Assembly (NCBI RefSeq): GCF_003352185.1
Contig: NZ_CP029608.1
Span: 3,968,001 to 4,032,000, forward strand
DNA: 64,000 bases
Source of the DNA: Pseudomonas kribbensis
GTDB lineage: Bacteria; Pseudomonadota; Gammaproteobacteria; Pseudomonadales; Pseudomonadaceae
Reading direction: 5' to 3'
Below the pieces are notes generated by a model, which saw nothing but the letters and a program-made list of their open reading frames with translations, was not told where the DNA came from and made no database searches. Position numbers and translations under genes: made by a program. Positions 56,531-64,000 of this stretch are shown piece by piece (position 1 is the first letter of the stretch; each line of letters starts with the position of its first letter).

Positions 56531-56559
56531 GCAAGACGCACGCCATCAGGATTTATTCC
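56531..56559 (-). promoter_or_regulatory. ECF-sigma promoter of the catalase/cytochrome b561 operon
   Basis: Minus strand GGAATAA (56559-56553), 14 nt, CGTCTTGC (56538-56531). Same motif and spacing as the promoter of the sigma gene. Confidence 0.78.
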
Positions 56560-56587
56560 ACGGCCCGGTATTTATTTTTCCGAACGT

Positions 56588-56616
56588 GGAATAACCTCGA
56601 ATGCCGGGCGTCTTCC
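56588..56616 (+). promoter_or_regulatory. ECF-sigma promoter of the sigma/anti-sigma operon (autoregulation)
   Basis: GGAATAA (56588-56594), 14 nt, CGTCTTCC (56609-56616), followed 31 bp later by the sigma-factor ATG. Confidence 0.78.
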
Positions 56617-56647
56617 TAGTCCACAGCGTAGTGACTAGCAGAACTTC

Positions 56648-57154
56648 ATGAGCGAATTCGACGAACAACTGAGAGAAATCATTCCCAGATTGCGGCGCTT
56701 TGCCGTGTCGTTGACGCGCAACGCCAGCAGCGCCGACGACCTGGTCCAGGCCAGCCTTGAACGTGCCCTCTCCAGTTGGGGTGACAAGCGCGCCGAGGGC
56801 GATCTGCGCGCGTGGCTGTTTTCGATCCTGTACCGCCAGTTCCTCGATGCGCACCGGCGTTCCCGGCGCTACGCCCGGATGCTCGAATTCTTCACCGGCC
56901 GCGATGACGCCGAACCCTCGGTGGAACGCACCGTCATTGCCCAATCGACCCTGCAAGCCTTCGATCGCCTGCCCACAGAACAGCGCGCCCTGTTGCTGAT
57001 GGTGTCGGTGGAAGGCTTGACCTATAAGGAGGTCGCCGAGATTCTCGACGTCCCCACCGGCACCGTGATGTCGCGCCTGTCCCGCGCCCGCCAGGCTTTG
57101 CGCCAGCTCAGCGACGGCGAAATCAGCAGCCCTTCCTTGCGGATACTCAAATGA
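56648..57154 (+). CDS. ECF-family RNA polymerase sigma factor
   Basis: 168 aa. Region 2 (IIPRLRRFAVSLTRNASSADDLVQASLERALSSW, LRAWLFSILYRQFLDAHRR) and region 4 (FDRLPTEQRALLLMVSVEGLTYKEVAEILDVPTGTVMSRLSRARQALR). It overlaps the anti-sigma gene by 4 nt. Matching promoter motifs on both sides show that it most likely transcribes itself and the divergent catalase operon. Trigger probably oxidative or envelope stress (inference). Confidence 0.92.
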   Translation: MSEFDEQLREIIPRLRRFAVSLTRNASSADDLVQASLERALSSWGDKRAEGDLRAWLFSILYRQFLDAHRRSRRYARMLEFFTGRDDAEPSVERTVIAQSTLQAFDRLPTEQRALLLMVSVEGLTYKEVAEILDVPTGTVMSRLSRARQALRQLSDGEISSPSLRILK

Positions 57155-57903
57155 TCAGCCTGCCCCCCAGTGAGCGTGATTTACACGCCTACATCGACCA
57201 CCAGCTCAGCGACGCCGACCGGCGTGTGCTGGAAAACTGGCTGGCCAGCCACCCGGAAGACGCCGCGTTGATCCGCGCCTGGCAACAGGATGCCCAGCAC
57301 TTGCGCGCGGCCCTCGGTGGCGCGTTGCAACAACCGGCCAACCCGGATCTGGACCCGGCGCTGATCCGCCAGCGGCTCAAGCATCGATCACGCCGACGCT
57401 GGGCCAGCGCGGCCGTGTTGCTGATAGCGGTCAGCCTCGGCGGTGTCAGTGGCTGGCAGGCCCGGGAAATGACCTTCGTGCGCTCGATTGCGCCGATGAG
57501 CGATGCCCTGCAGGCGTACCGTCTGATCGCTCAGCAAGGGATTCTGCCGGCGGACTACAAGGTCGGCGGCGCAGGTGACATGCAGCGTTGGCTTGACCGC
57601 TACTTCACGCAGGCCAACCGTCTGCCGGACTTGACGGCAGCCGGGTTTCAACCGGTCAGCGGCCGCCTGCTGAGCACTGACGAAGGGCCGGCGGCGATGG
57701 TCATGTATGAGGATCAAACCGGGCACAAGGTCAGTTTCTACGTGCGCCCGCCGGGGCCGAAAAACACCTTCCTGCCACGGGGTAGCCGTCGCGACGGGGA
57801 TCTGCAGGCCGAGTACTGGTCCGGCGACGGTTACAACTACGCCATGGTCAGCCCGACCGACACCCCGGCGGCGCCGTTGCTCCAGCACACCGAGCGCTTC
57901 TGA
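57151..57903 (+). CDS. transmembrane anti-sigma factor
   Basis: 250 aa. The N-terminal sigma-binding segment RDLHAYIDHQLSDADRRVLENWLASHPEDAALIRAW is typical of anti-sigma factors of this class and lacks the zinc HxxxCxxC motif. One TM helix at about 90-107 (ASAAVLLIAVSLGGVSGW), then a periplasmic domain of about 140 aa. Paired with the ECF sigma by the ATGA overlap. Confidence 0.9.
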   Translation: MISLPPSERDLHAYIDHQLSDADRRVLENWLASHPEDAALIRAWQQDAQHLRAALGGALQQPANPDLDPALIRQRLKHRSRRRWASAAVLLIAVSLGGVSGWQAREMTFVRSIAPMSDALQAYRLIAQQGILPADYKVGGAGDMQRWLDRYFTQANRLPDLTAAGFQPVSGRLLSTDEGPAAMVMYEDQTGHKVSFYVRPPGPKNTFLPRGSRRDGDLQAEYWSGDGYNYAMVSPTDTPAAPLLQHTERF

Positions 57904-57908
57904 CCGGT

Positions 57909-58880
57909 TCAGAACCCGACATCCAGCACCACGTTGTCCAGATAGGTGCCGGCGGGTGGCGTGGTCTGGTCGGTGTAGATCTTCGCGTTGTAGTTGAAGA
58001 TCTGGCTGCCGGTGCCCAGGCCATTGCCGGGATTGACCTCGGCATCGGTGCTGGCCCGACGTGCTGCGCCGACACTGCCCCAGCGGGTGGTGCCGGCGCT
58101 TTTGAAAATGTCGTAGGCCAGATAGTTGCTGCCGGAAATCATTCGCCGTCGGCCGCCGACACTGATCGCGTTCTGCCCGTCGCCCAAGCCCACGGTATAG
58201 GCGCTTCCCTTTGTGCAGGCCAGATTGATGGTCTGCCCGGTCACCGGGGTAAACGCGCTGATCACCGGCGCGCTGCCGAAAGCGATGTTGGGCGCGGTGA
58301 TGGTGCAATCGTTGGACACGGTCAGGTTGACCGTCAGGGTCGTGGTGCCGCTGTTGATGTCGCGACCCAGGCAGAGTCCGCCGACGCCGATGCCCGAACA
58401 GTAATTCCAGTTCCAGAAGATACTCAGGGTTTCGGTGTACACCCCGGCTGCCACATTGCTGCCAATCGTGGTGCCGAAGTACAGCGGCACGGTTTTCGGC
58501 ACCGTGCCATTGAGCAACCCCAGCGCATCGATGATGCCGTTGCGGGCGAAGTCATAAGCCGTGCCCCGGGTCAGCGGGTAACTGGTGCTGTTGTTGGCAT
58601 AGATCGTGTAGCCGATGACGTCTCCGGTGGGCCCGAGCAAGCCGCTCTGGGTGGAGGTCACCGTGGCCCAGAAGTGATCGTTGTTGGCCAAGAGCGACAA
58701 CAGCGAACCTGTACAGCTCAACCCGCCGTTGAGTGTGGAACTGGGTTGCGACGTGGTGCGAACCGCAATCGAACTGATCGTGCCGAACCCGGCCGGTGTG
58801 GTGGTGACCACCGAACACAGCGCCTGCGCCGCCCCCGGCAACGTCAGTGCCAGCCACAGACAGAGCCGTACCCACGTCAT
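57909..58880 (-). CDS. csuE: Csu-type pilus tip adhesin, two spore-coat-U domains
   Basis: About 323 aa. Signal peptide MTWVRLCLWLALTLPGAAQA, then two SCPU domains: residues about 22-190 (diverged, tip or receptor domain) and 195-323 (pilin domain ending TYLDNVVLDVGF). Position at the end of a pilin-chaperone-usher operon matches CsuE of archaic pili. ATG 58880 overlaps the usher stop. Likely mediates surface adhesion and biofilm. Confidence 0.85.
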   Translation of the reverse strand: MTWVRLCLWLALTLPGAAQALCSVVTTTPAGFGTISSIAVRTTSQPSSTLNGGLSCTGSLLSLLANNDHFWATVTSTQSGLLGPTGDVIGYTIYANNSTSYPLTRGTAYDFARNGIIDALGLLNGTVPKTVPLYFGTTIGSNVAAGVYTETLSIFWNWNYCSGIGVGGLCLGRDINSGTTTLTVNLTVSNDCTITAPNIAFGSAPVISAFTPVTGQTINLACTKGSAYTVGLGDGQNAISVGGRRRMISGSNYLAYDIFKSAGTTRWGSVGAARRASTDAEVNPGNGLGTGSQIFNYNAKIYTDQTTPPAGTYLDNVVLDVGF

Positions 58881-61243
58881 TGACACACCAGCGGCCCGAT
58901 CAGCGGGATCTGATCCTGTTGCAGGTCAACTTTGAACTGCGCCTGACAGGTCTTGCCATCGGCCAGCGTCACCCTTAGCGAGTTCTGCGCCTGCAGGTTT
59001 TCCAGATAGACCAGCCCGTCCCAGCCCACCACCGTGCGCGTGCCACTCTCCTCATGCAGCACGCCGCTGCCCAGCGGCAATTCCTGCTGCTGCGCATCCA
59101 CCAGCACGACGCTCGCGGCAATTACCCGGCTCAGCGGAAACTCCAGCAGATAGCCACTGCCGCGGCGCACGGCAATGCGCTGTTCGACATTCGGACTGCG
59201 CACGTTGGCCGGCAGGTTCAACGGATCGATTTCGTATTTGCCGCGGTAGTAGGCGCTGCTCCACGGCACCAGCAAATGGCCGTTGCGGTCGGTCTGGCCG
59301 ACCTGCTGGTTCTCGTAACGCACCGGAACATCGGCATAACCGTCGGTGCTGACCACGACGAAGGCATCATCGATGCGATTGGCCGCGAACACTTGGTGAT
59401 CCATCCACACCAGCGAACCGCTGGCATCGGCCCAGCGGGTTTCAGCGTCCGAGGTGCCGTAGATACCCGCCTGCAATTGCACCGATTGCAGTCGCCACGT
59501 CACGTCAGCCTGCCGGTAATCAGGACCGTCGCCGTTGGCATAACCGAGGTTGAAGCCCACCCCACCCTCGGACGGTACGGCACGGCTGTAGTTGACGCGT
59601 TGTTGAGTCTGCCCGGTCTTGCTGCGTTCGCTGCTGATGGCGAGGCTGCCGCGCAGGTCGAAGGGGATCACCAGTTGCGCCTGCACCGCCCAGTTGGCAT
59701 CGCCGATTTCGCGGTTGGCCGACAAGTAGAAACTGCTGTTGCGCCACAAGGGTTTGCTCCAGCTCAGGTTGAGCAACCGCGTGCGGGAATCGTCCGCCGC
59801 CCGGATATCGAAATAGCCCACACCCAGACTGCCCCAGCGCTCAAGGTTGAGGCTCAGCGTCGCCTGCTCGCTGCGCTTGCTGAGGCTGGTGTAAGGACTG
59901 TCGACTACCGTGAGGTCGGCGTACTGGTCACGCCGTTGCAACCGTTGCCAGGAGAAGCTGAAACGCTGGGCGCTGTACTGATAACCGAGGCTGTATTGCT
60001 GACCGCCCTCACCGTCGAAACGACTCTGGCTGATCGCGCTGTTGAGCACCCCGAAATTGCCCAGCCGCAGATTGCCGCCGAGCCCGCCGAGCCCGCCGAG
60101 GGTCAGTGAATCGGCCGCTTCGGCGTGGCTTTCCAGCGTAAAGCTGTCGCTGATGCCATAACGCAGGCTGCCGGACGTTACACCCGGTCCGTAGCTGAAA
60201 TCCTTCAGCCCGTAATCCCGGCGCAGCGTACCGGCGCTGATCGAGAAATCGCTCAAGCCCTTCTGCAACAGGCTGCTGGTGACATAGAACGGCACGGTGG
60301 TCGATACCTGCCGACCCAGCGCATCGGTGGTCACCACCACGGCTTCGCCCGCGCCGTTGATGAAGGGAATGTTGGTCAGCGTGTAAGGACCCGGTTGCAA
60401 ATCGGTGCTGCTGGACTTGTAGCCGTTGATGAACAGATCCACCGAGGACGGCACCGCCGCTTCACCGGCGAACTGCGGCAGCGGATAGGTCACCAGATCC
60501 GGGCGCACCGCAAAATCCCGGGAGAACTGCACGCCCCCCAGACGCACCGAGCTGCTCCAGGGCAAGGCGCCGCTGACCACGTCCCCCGCCTCGTAGGTCA
60601 GCATCCGCTCGTCATCGGAGTAGCGCCACGTAGTGTCGTAGCGCAGATAACCGTTGCTCAGCGTGCTCACCGAATCACCCGACAAGGTGCGCCGGTACTG
60701 CCCGGTGTTGGAGAGCGTGCCCCAACTGTCGAACACCCGGATTTCATTCCATGCCGCCAGATAAGTACCGGCATCATCGGTGTCGTTGAGGTACAGGTCA
60801 TAGTTGAACAAAGCGCCGAAACTGCTCAGCGCCGGGGTACGTGGATAGACCTGACGATTGCCGATGAACTGCTCCGGCAGCCAGTCTGGTGGCACATCGA
60901 GCAGCAATCGCTGGCCGACACTGTCGTAGTCGCTGTGCAGCCCCGGCAGACCGTCGAGATCGACTTCGGCACCGGCACTCTCGGGCAGTGTCATGCCGGT
61001 GTCGCGCAACACACTGGCCGGCAGGAACAACCGCCCGCCGCGCTGCTCCACCGCCACTACGCGTCCGGTATTCATCTGGTTGACCACCAGTTCCAGAAAC
61101 AACTGTGCATCGCTGACGGCCTCCATGCCGCTGGGAGGCGGCGGCAGTTCGCCGGCCCCGGATGGATGAATGAACATCAGGCAACACGCGCCGGTGACAA
61201 GCCACAACGGACGCTGAATACGGCGAGCCCATCCCGGACCCAT
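58877..61243 (-). CDS. csuD: outer membrane usher (CsuD-like, archaic chaperone-usher pili)
   Basis: About 788-aa fimbrial usher that forms the outer-membrane pore and polymerises pilins. Signal peptide near LVTGACCLMFIHPSGAG, N-terminal chaperone-binding domain (LFLELVVNQMNTGRVV), 24-strand barrel with plug (YTLTNIPFINGAGEAVVVTTDALGRQVSTTVPFYV), and C-terminal domains. ATG 61243 is chosen because it starts the signal peptide; a longer frame to 61327 adds an Arg-rich non-conserved tail. The ribosome site is weak. Confidence 0.9.
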   Translation of the reverse strand: MGPGWARRIQRPLWLVTGACCLMFIHPSGAGELPPPPSGMEAVSDAQLFLELVVNQMNTGRVVAVEQRGGRLFLPASVLRDTGMTLPESAGAEVDLDGLPGLHSDYDSVGQRLLLDVPPDWLPEQFIGNRQVYPRTPALSSFGALFNYDLYLNDTDDAGTYLAAWNEIRVFDSWGTLSNTGQYRRTLSGDSVSTLSNGYLRYDTTWRYSDDERMLTYEAGDVVSGALPWSSSVRLGGVQFSRDFAVRPDLVTYPLPQFAGEAAVPSSVDLFINGYKSSSTDLQPGPYTLTNIPFINGAGEAVVVTTDALGRQVSTTVPFYVTSSLLQKGLSDFSISAGTLRRDYGLKDFSYGPGVTSGSLRYGISDSFTLESHAEAADSLTLGGLGGLGGNLRLGNFGVLNSAISQSRFDGEGGQQYSLGYQYSAQRFSFSWQRLQRRDQYADLTVVDSPYTSLSKRSEQATLSLNLERWGSLGVGYFDIRAADDSRTRLLNLSWSKPLWRNSSFYLSANREIGDANWAVQAQLVIPFDLRGSLAISSERSKTGQTQQRVNYSRAVPSEGGVGFNLGYANGDGPDYRQADVTWRLQSVQLQAGIYGTSDAETRWADASGSLVWMDHQVFAANRIDDAFVVVSTDGYADVPVRYENQQVGQTDRNGHLLVPWSSAYYRGKYEIDPLNLPANVRSPNVEQRIAVRRGSGYLLEFPLSRVIAASVVLVDAQQQELPLGSGVLHEESGTRTVVGWDGLVYLENLQAQNSLRVTLADGKTCQAQFKVDLQQDQIPLIGPLVCQ

Positions 61244-61351
61244 TAGCGTGCTTCGTCCGTCAATGGACTGGTTCCTCCTGAAACCGCTGCTGCCCGCCGA
61301 CCTGTCGCTTGCCCGGCGGCCCCGCACTACCCGGCCCGCAGGCCGAAATCC

Positions 61352-62134
61352 TTACTTCGCCGGAGCGATGCTCTGTACCTGTGCCGCGCCATTGATTCGA
61401 CCGGCCAGTTCTCCCGTGGTTGACCCCGGCGCCGGCCAACGCATGACCGCGCCGGGCAGCACATAACCCAACAGCCCCTCCGCCAACGGCTTGCTCTGCC
61501 CGCCCTGCTTGAGCGCGACATCGGTCAACCGCGCATGCACAGCGCCCTGGTTACGCACTTCCACATAGGGCTTGCCGTCGACCGAAACCGTGCGCCAGCT
61601 CAATTGCGGCAGGCCGATGCCTTTGGGATCACGCTGTCGGGTCGTGTCTTCCTTGCTCCACAAGCCGGCACCGTAAGCAAACAGGGGCACCGAATAGCGC
61701 ATCTGGAAGCGAATGGCCGCAGCCGTCTTTCCTGCATCGGCGACAGGTGGCTGCGCCGAAGGAATTTCGTCGATGATGATCCGGTAGGCCAGTTCCTGGC
61801 CGGGCGGCACCTCTTTGGTCCGGGTCAGGCGCACCAGTTGTTTCTGCCCAGGCTCGATCTTCGCCACAGGCGGACTGCCGATCACGTCACGCTGGTTCTG
61901 GTATTGCTCCTGGAAGCCGTTCTGGCTCCAGCCAAACACGCGGATCTGCAGATTCGCAGTTTCACTGCCACGATTTTCCAGCCATAACGCGCTGGCCTGC
62001 TGATCGGCTTCGAGCACCGGATCGATGGGCCAGATCAGCACCGAACTGGCCGCCTGCGCCTTGATCGCGCCGAATGAAGCCACCACCAGCATTGCGCAAC
62101 CCGCCCGTAACAGCCGTGACGAGACAACCCCCAT
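61352..62134 (-). CDS. csuC: periplasmic pilus chaperone (CsuC-like, PapD family)
   Basis: About 260-aa two-domain immunoglobulin-like chaperone that completes pilin subunits by donor strand. ATG 62134 has AAGGAG 7 nt upstream and starts a good signal peptide (to AIKAQA); the ATG at 62158 overlapping the pilin stop is an alternative. FGL-type core VFGWSQNGFQEQYQ and the chaperone signature AYRIIIDEIP are present. Confidence 0.9.
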   Translation of the reverse strand: MGVVSSRLLRAGCAMLVVASFGAIKAQAASSVLIWPIDPVLEADQQASALWLENRGSETANLQIRVFGWSQNGFQEQYQNQRDVIGSPPVAKIEPGQKQLVRLTRTKEVPPGQELAYRIIIDEIPSAQPPVADAGKTAAAIRFQMRYSVPLFAYGAGLWSKEDTTRQRDPKGIGLPQLSWRTVSVDGKPYVEVRNQGAVHARLTDVALKQGGQSKPLAEGLLGYVLPGAVMRWPAPGSTTGELAGRINGAAQVQSIAPAK

Positions 62135-62157
62135 AAACCCGCTCCTTGTGCCATTCA

Positions 62158-62658
62158 TCACCACGACAGTTGCACCTGCAACACGTCGCTGTACGTCCCC
62201 CCAGGCTGATTGCCCGGCAACTGCACCTGACCGTAGATCGGCAGGCTGATGTTATTGGCGTCGCTATAAGCCACTGCCACGGTCTGACCGATGCCCAGAC
62301 TCTGGCTGTAAGCCGCATCGCGAAACAGCGCATACGCCACCTTCGCGCTGCCGCCACTGATCTGCATGCGGCGCCCGCCACTGTTGTACTGGCCGCCGTC
62401 GACCGTCATGTTCAGCGTCACCCCCGGCGTGCATTGCAACTGCACGCCGCCGGTCAATGCCACTTGCACCGTGCCGGTGGCCAGGGCCGAACTCGAACCG
62501 AAATTCAGTCCGCCATAGTTCGACACGCCCCCCACCACCAGGCAGCCCGGTGTGATCGTCGCGCTGACCTGAAAGCTCTGGCTGGTCACCGCCGCCAGCG
62601 GCAACGGCACAGCCCCCGCGCACAACAGAAGCAGCGCCGCACAACCATGCCGGCCCAT
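62158..62658 (-). CDS. spore-coat-U domain pilin (CsuB-like)
   Basis: 166 aa with signal peptide (ALLLLCAGAVPLPLAA). SCPU fold: SFQVSATITPGCLV, LNFGSSS, VQLQCTPGVTLNMTVDGG, RRMQ, and C-terminal GGTYSDVLQVQLSW. Secreted pilus subunit, co-transcribed with neighbouring pilins and chaperone. Confidence 0.88.
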   Translation of the reverse strand: MGRHGCAALLLLCAGAVPLPLAAVTSQSFQVSATITPGCLVVGGVSNYGGLNFGSSSALATGTVQVALTGGVQLQCTPGVTLNMTVDGGQYNSGGRRMQISGGSAKVAYALFRDAAYSQSLGIGQTVAVAYSDANNISLPIYGQVQLPGNQPGGTYSDVLQVQLSW

Positions 62659-62662
62659 GGCA

Positions 62663-63199
62663 CTAGAACGTCAGTTCAACGGAAATGGTGTCGGTGTAAG
62701 TGCCAGCCGGCAGCCCGGCCTTGCCCACCGCCTGACCGTAGATGTTCACCGTTTGCGCCACACCGGTGCTGGCGGCGAGGTTGATCACGCCGTCGATAGC
62801 CAGCAATTGCGAGTGCCCGGCATCGGTGTACAAGTCGTAGGGCACGTAGTTGGCAACACCGTCGTAAAGCGCACGGGTTCCACCGGGCGACAACCCGTCA
62901 TGAGCACCGGCCCGCACCTTGACCGACGGCGTGGTACCGGCCGAGCAGAGAATCGACAACGCCCCGCCACCGCCGCCCAGCACCTGCCCGGTCGCGGTGG
63001 TGAACAGGCTGTTGGCGGTGCCGAAGTTCAAGGCACCGAAGTTCAGGCCTGTGGAACCGCCGGAACCGTTGACCTGGCAACTGCTGATCAGGATCAGGCT
63101 GGAAGTGATCTGACCGGTGACCGTGGTAGCGGCATTGACGCTGGTGGCCAGTGTCAGGCCGAGCAACGACAAACCTATCCTTGATGCAATCGTACCCAT
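62663..63199 (-). CDS. spore-coat-U domain pilin
   Basis: 178 aa, signal peptide to SVNAA, SCPU core (ITSSLILISSCQVNG, LNFGALNFGTANSLF, ALSILCSAGTTPSVKVRAG, GTYTDTISVELTF). Four bp upstream of the next pilin gene. Related to CsuA/B major or minor subunits; which is the major shaft subunit cannot be told from sequence. Confidence 0.88.
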   Translation of the reverse strand: MGTIASRIGLSLLGLTLATSVNAATTVTGQITSSLILISSCQVNGSGGSTGLNFGALNFGTANSLFTTATGQVLGGGGGALSILCSAGTTPSVKVRAGAHDGLSPGGTRALYDGVANYVPYDLYTDAGHSQLLAIDGVINLAASTGVAQTVNIYGQAVGKAGLPAGTYTDTISVELTF

Positions 63200-63218
63200 G
63201 GTGTCCTTCCTCTACGGT

Positions 63219-63752
63219 TTACCAATCGAGCGTCACCGTCAGGGTGTCGGTATAGACACCGGCCGGTACCGCACGGGTGTTCGCCACCACCGAGCCAAAT
63301 ACCGGGATGGGTATCTGCGCGCCGCTGGTGACAGCGAAATTGTGTTGTTGACCGATGCTGTAGCTCTGACTGCCCGAGGCATCGAGAAACAGTTGATAGG
63401 GGATGGTCTGGCGACCGTTGCTCAGGCGACGGGTATTGCCGTCGCCGTGAGTGCCGCCGTCGATGCTCACGGTGAAACCGGTCACCGAAGGGTTGCAGGC
63501 CACGTTGAGCCTGCCGCTGCTGTCGTTGGCCAGGCTGGCCTTGATGGGGGCGTTCCAGGTCGGGCCCTGCTGGCCGAAATCGAGTTTGCCGAAATCGCCT
63601 ACCGGGCTGGCGGGGCTGGATGTATTGGTCACTTCGCAGCCGGCGATCAGGGTCAGGCGGGCGTGAATCTGCCCGTTGATGGCCGCCTGAGCATCTTCGG
63701 TGAGCAACAGCAATGCGCCTGCGGTGATGACCAGCCAGTGCTTGCCTGTCAT
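63219..63752 (-). CDS. spore-coat-U domain pilin
   Basis: 177 aa with signal peptide (WLVITAGALLLLTEDAQA) and SCPU features (IHARLTLIAGCEVTN, FGKLDFGQQG, GRLNVACNPSVTGFTVSIDGG, GVYTDTLTVTLDW). Member of the same operon. Confidence 0.88.
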   Translation of the reverse strand: MTGKHWLVITAGALLLLTEDAQAAINGQIHARLTLIAGCEVTNTSSPASPVGDFGKLDFGQQGPTWNAPIKASLANDSSGRLNVACNPSVTGFTVSIDGGTHGDGNTRRLSNGRQTIPYQLFLDASGSQSYSIGQQHNFAVTSGAQIPIPVFGSVVANTRAVPAGVYTDTLTVTLDW

Positions 63753-63824
63753 TGCATCCCTACTCCTTCCGATCCCTGACCGCGTTCGTCATTGAACGCT
63801 CCTTCCGCACACGCTCCCGGCCGA

Positions 63825-64000
63825 TCACCAGGTCACCGTCACCTTGACCAGATCCGAATACCGACCGGCTCTCGGCACCTCGGCCATCCGTTCGATCCGG
63901 CCGTACAGCGGCAGGTCCACCGAACCGCTGTCGGGCACCCGCCCGCTGACCGGCACGTCCACCACCAGCGGCACCCGCCGTGCGGCGTCCTGGTACAAAC
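63825..64000 (-). CDS. spore-coat-U domain pilin, partial (5' end outside window)
   Basis: The last 57 codons of a fourth pilin are present, ending with the family tail AGRYSDLVKVTVTW and a TGA at 63827-63825. It contains DLPLYGRIERM, typical of the SCPU C-terminal half. The gene continues past the right edge. Confidence 0.8.
   Translation of the reverse strand, partial: LYQDAARRVPLVVDVPVSGRVPDSGSVDLPLYGRIERMAEVPRAGRYSDLVKVTVTW

Overview
The window reads as chromosomal DNA of a Pseudomonas of the P. fluorescens group. The reasons are the high GC content, the REP-type palindromes built on GCGAGCAGGCTCGCTCCCACA, the liu leucine catabolism genes, a Crc-type regulatory sRNA next to liuE, a PrrF-type iron sRNA, and Pseudomonas-specific small proteins (DUF6124/DUF3077). 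No rRNA, tRNA, CRISPR array, insertion sequence or prophage was seen.

Layout. 1-4720: CzcC/CzcB heavy-metal efflux genes (minus) facing a CzcR/CzcS-type two-component system (plus). 5105-8326: a compact four-gene unit of a 42-residue acidic peptide, a YcaO enzyme, a SAM methyltransferase and a proline-iminopeptidase-like hydrolase, with its own sigma-70 promoter and a hairpin between the peptide and the enzymes. It looks like a small RiPP pathway that I cannot match to a known product. 8370-16419: a six-gene GlpSTPQUV-type ABC importer (minus) and its divergent sigma-54 activator. 16628-22211: uppP, cysS, glnS, ppiB, lpxH. 22336-27183: MarR-controlled EmrAB/outer-membrane efflux operon. 27408-37406: a membrane protein with a papain-like domain, TamA/TamB, a GNAT enzyme, exonuclease III and a PstS-OmpA fusion. 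37547-50704: an acyl-CoA dehydrogenase with LysR regulator, then the leucine/isovalerate locus. That locus is split: liuR-liuE are separated from the AMP-ligase and liuABCD by a Crc-type sRNA and two DUF6124 genes, the first behind a highly structured leader. 50744-52058: an S24-type repressor, a DUF3077 gene and a Fur-controlled prrF sRNA. 52336-57903: an M14 carboxypeptidase, an MFS transporter, and an ECF sigma/anti-sigma pair divergent from a catalase-like/cytochrome b561 pair. 57909-64000: an archaic (Csu-type) chaperone-usher pilus operon running off the right edge.

Regulatory logic is unusually readable. The importer has a sigma-54 promoter, four phased TGAACA repeats, and A-rich Hfq/Crc-type motifs in the leaders of both the operon and its activator. 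The same window encodes an sRNA of the class that titrates Hfq/Crc. The efflux operon has two identical 14-bp palindromes around its promoter. The ECF sigma gene and the catalase gene carry matching ECF promoters on opposite strands. LiuR-like boxes sit before liuR and before liuA. The least explained items are the YcaO cluster and the RNA leader at about 42131-42357.
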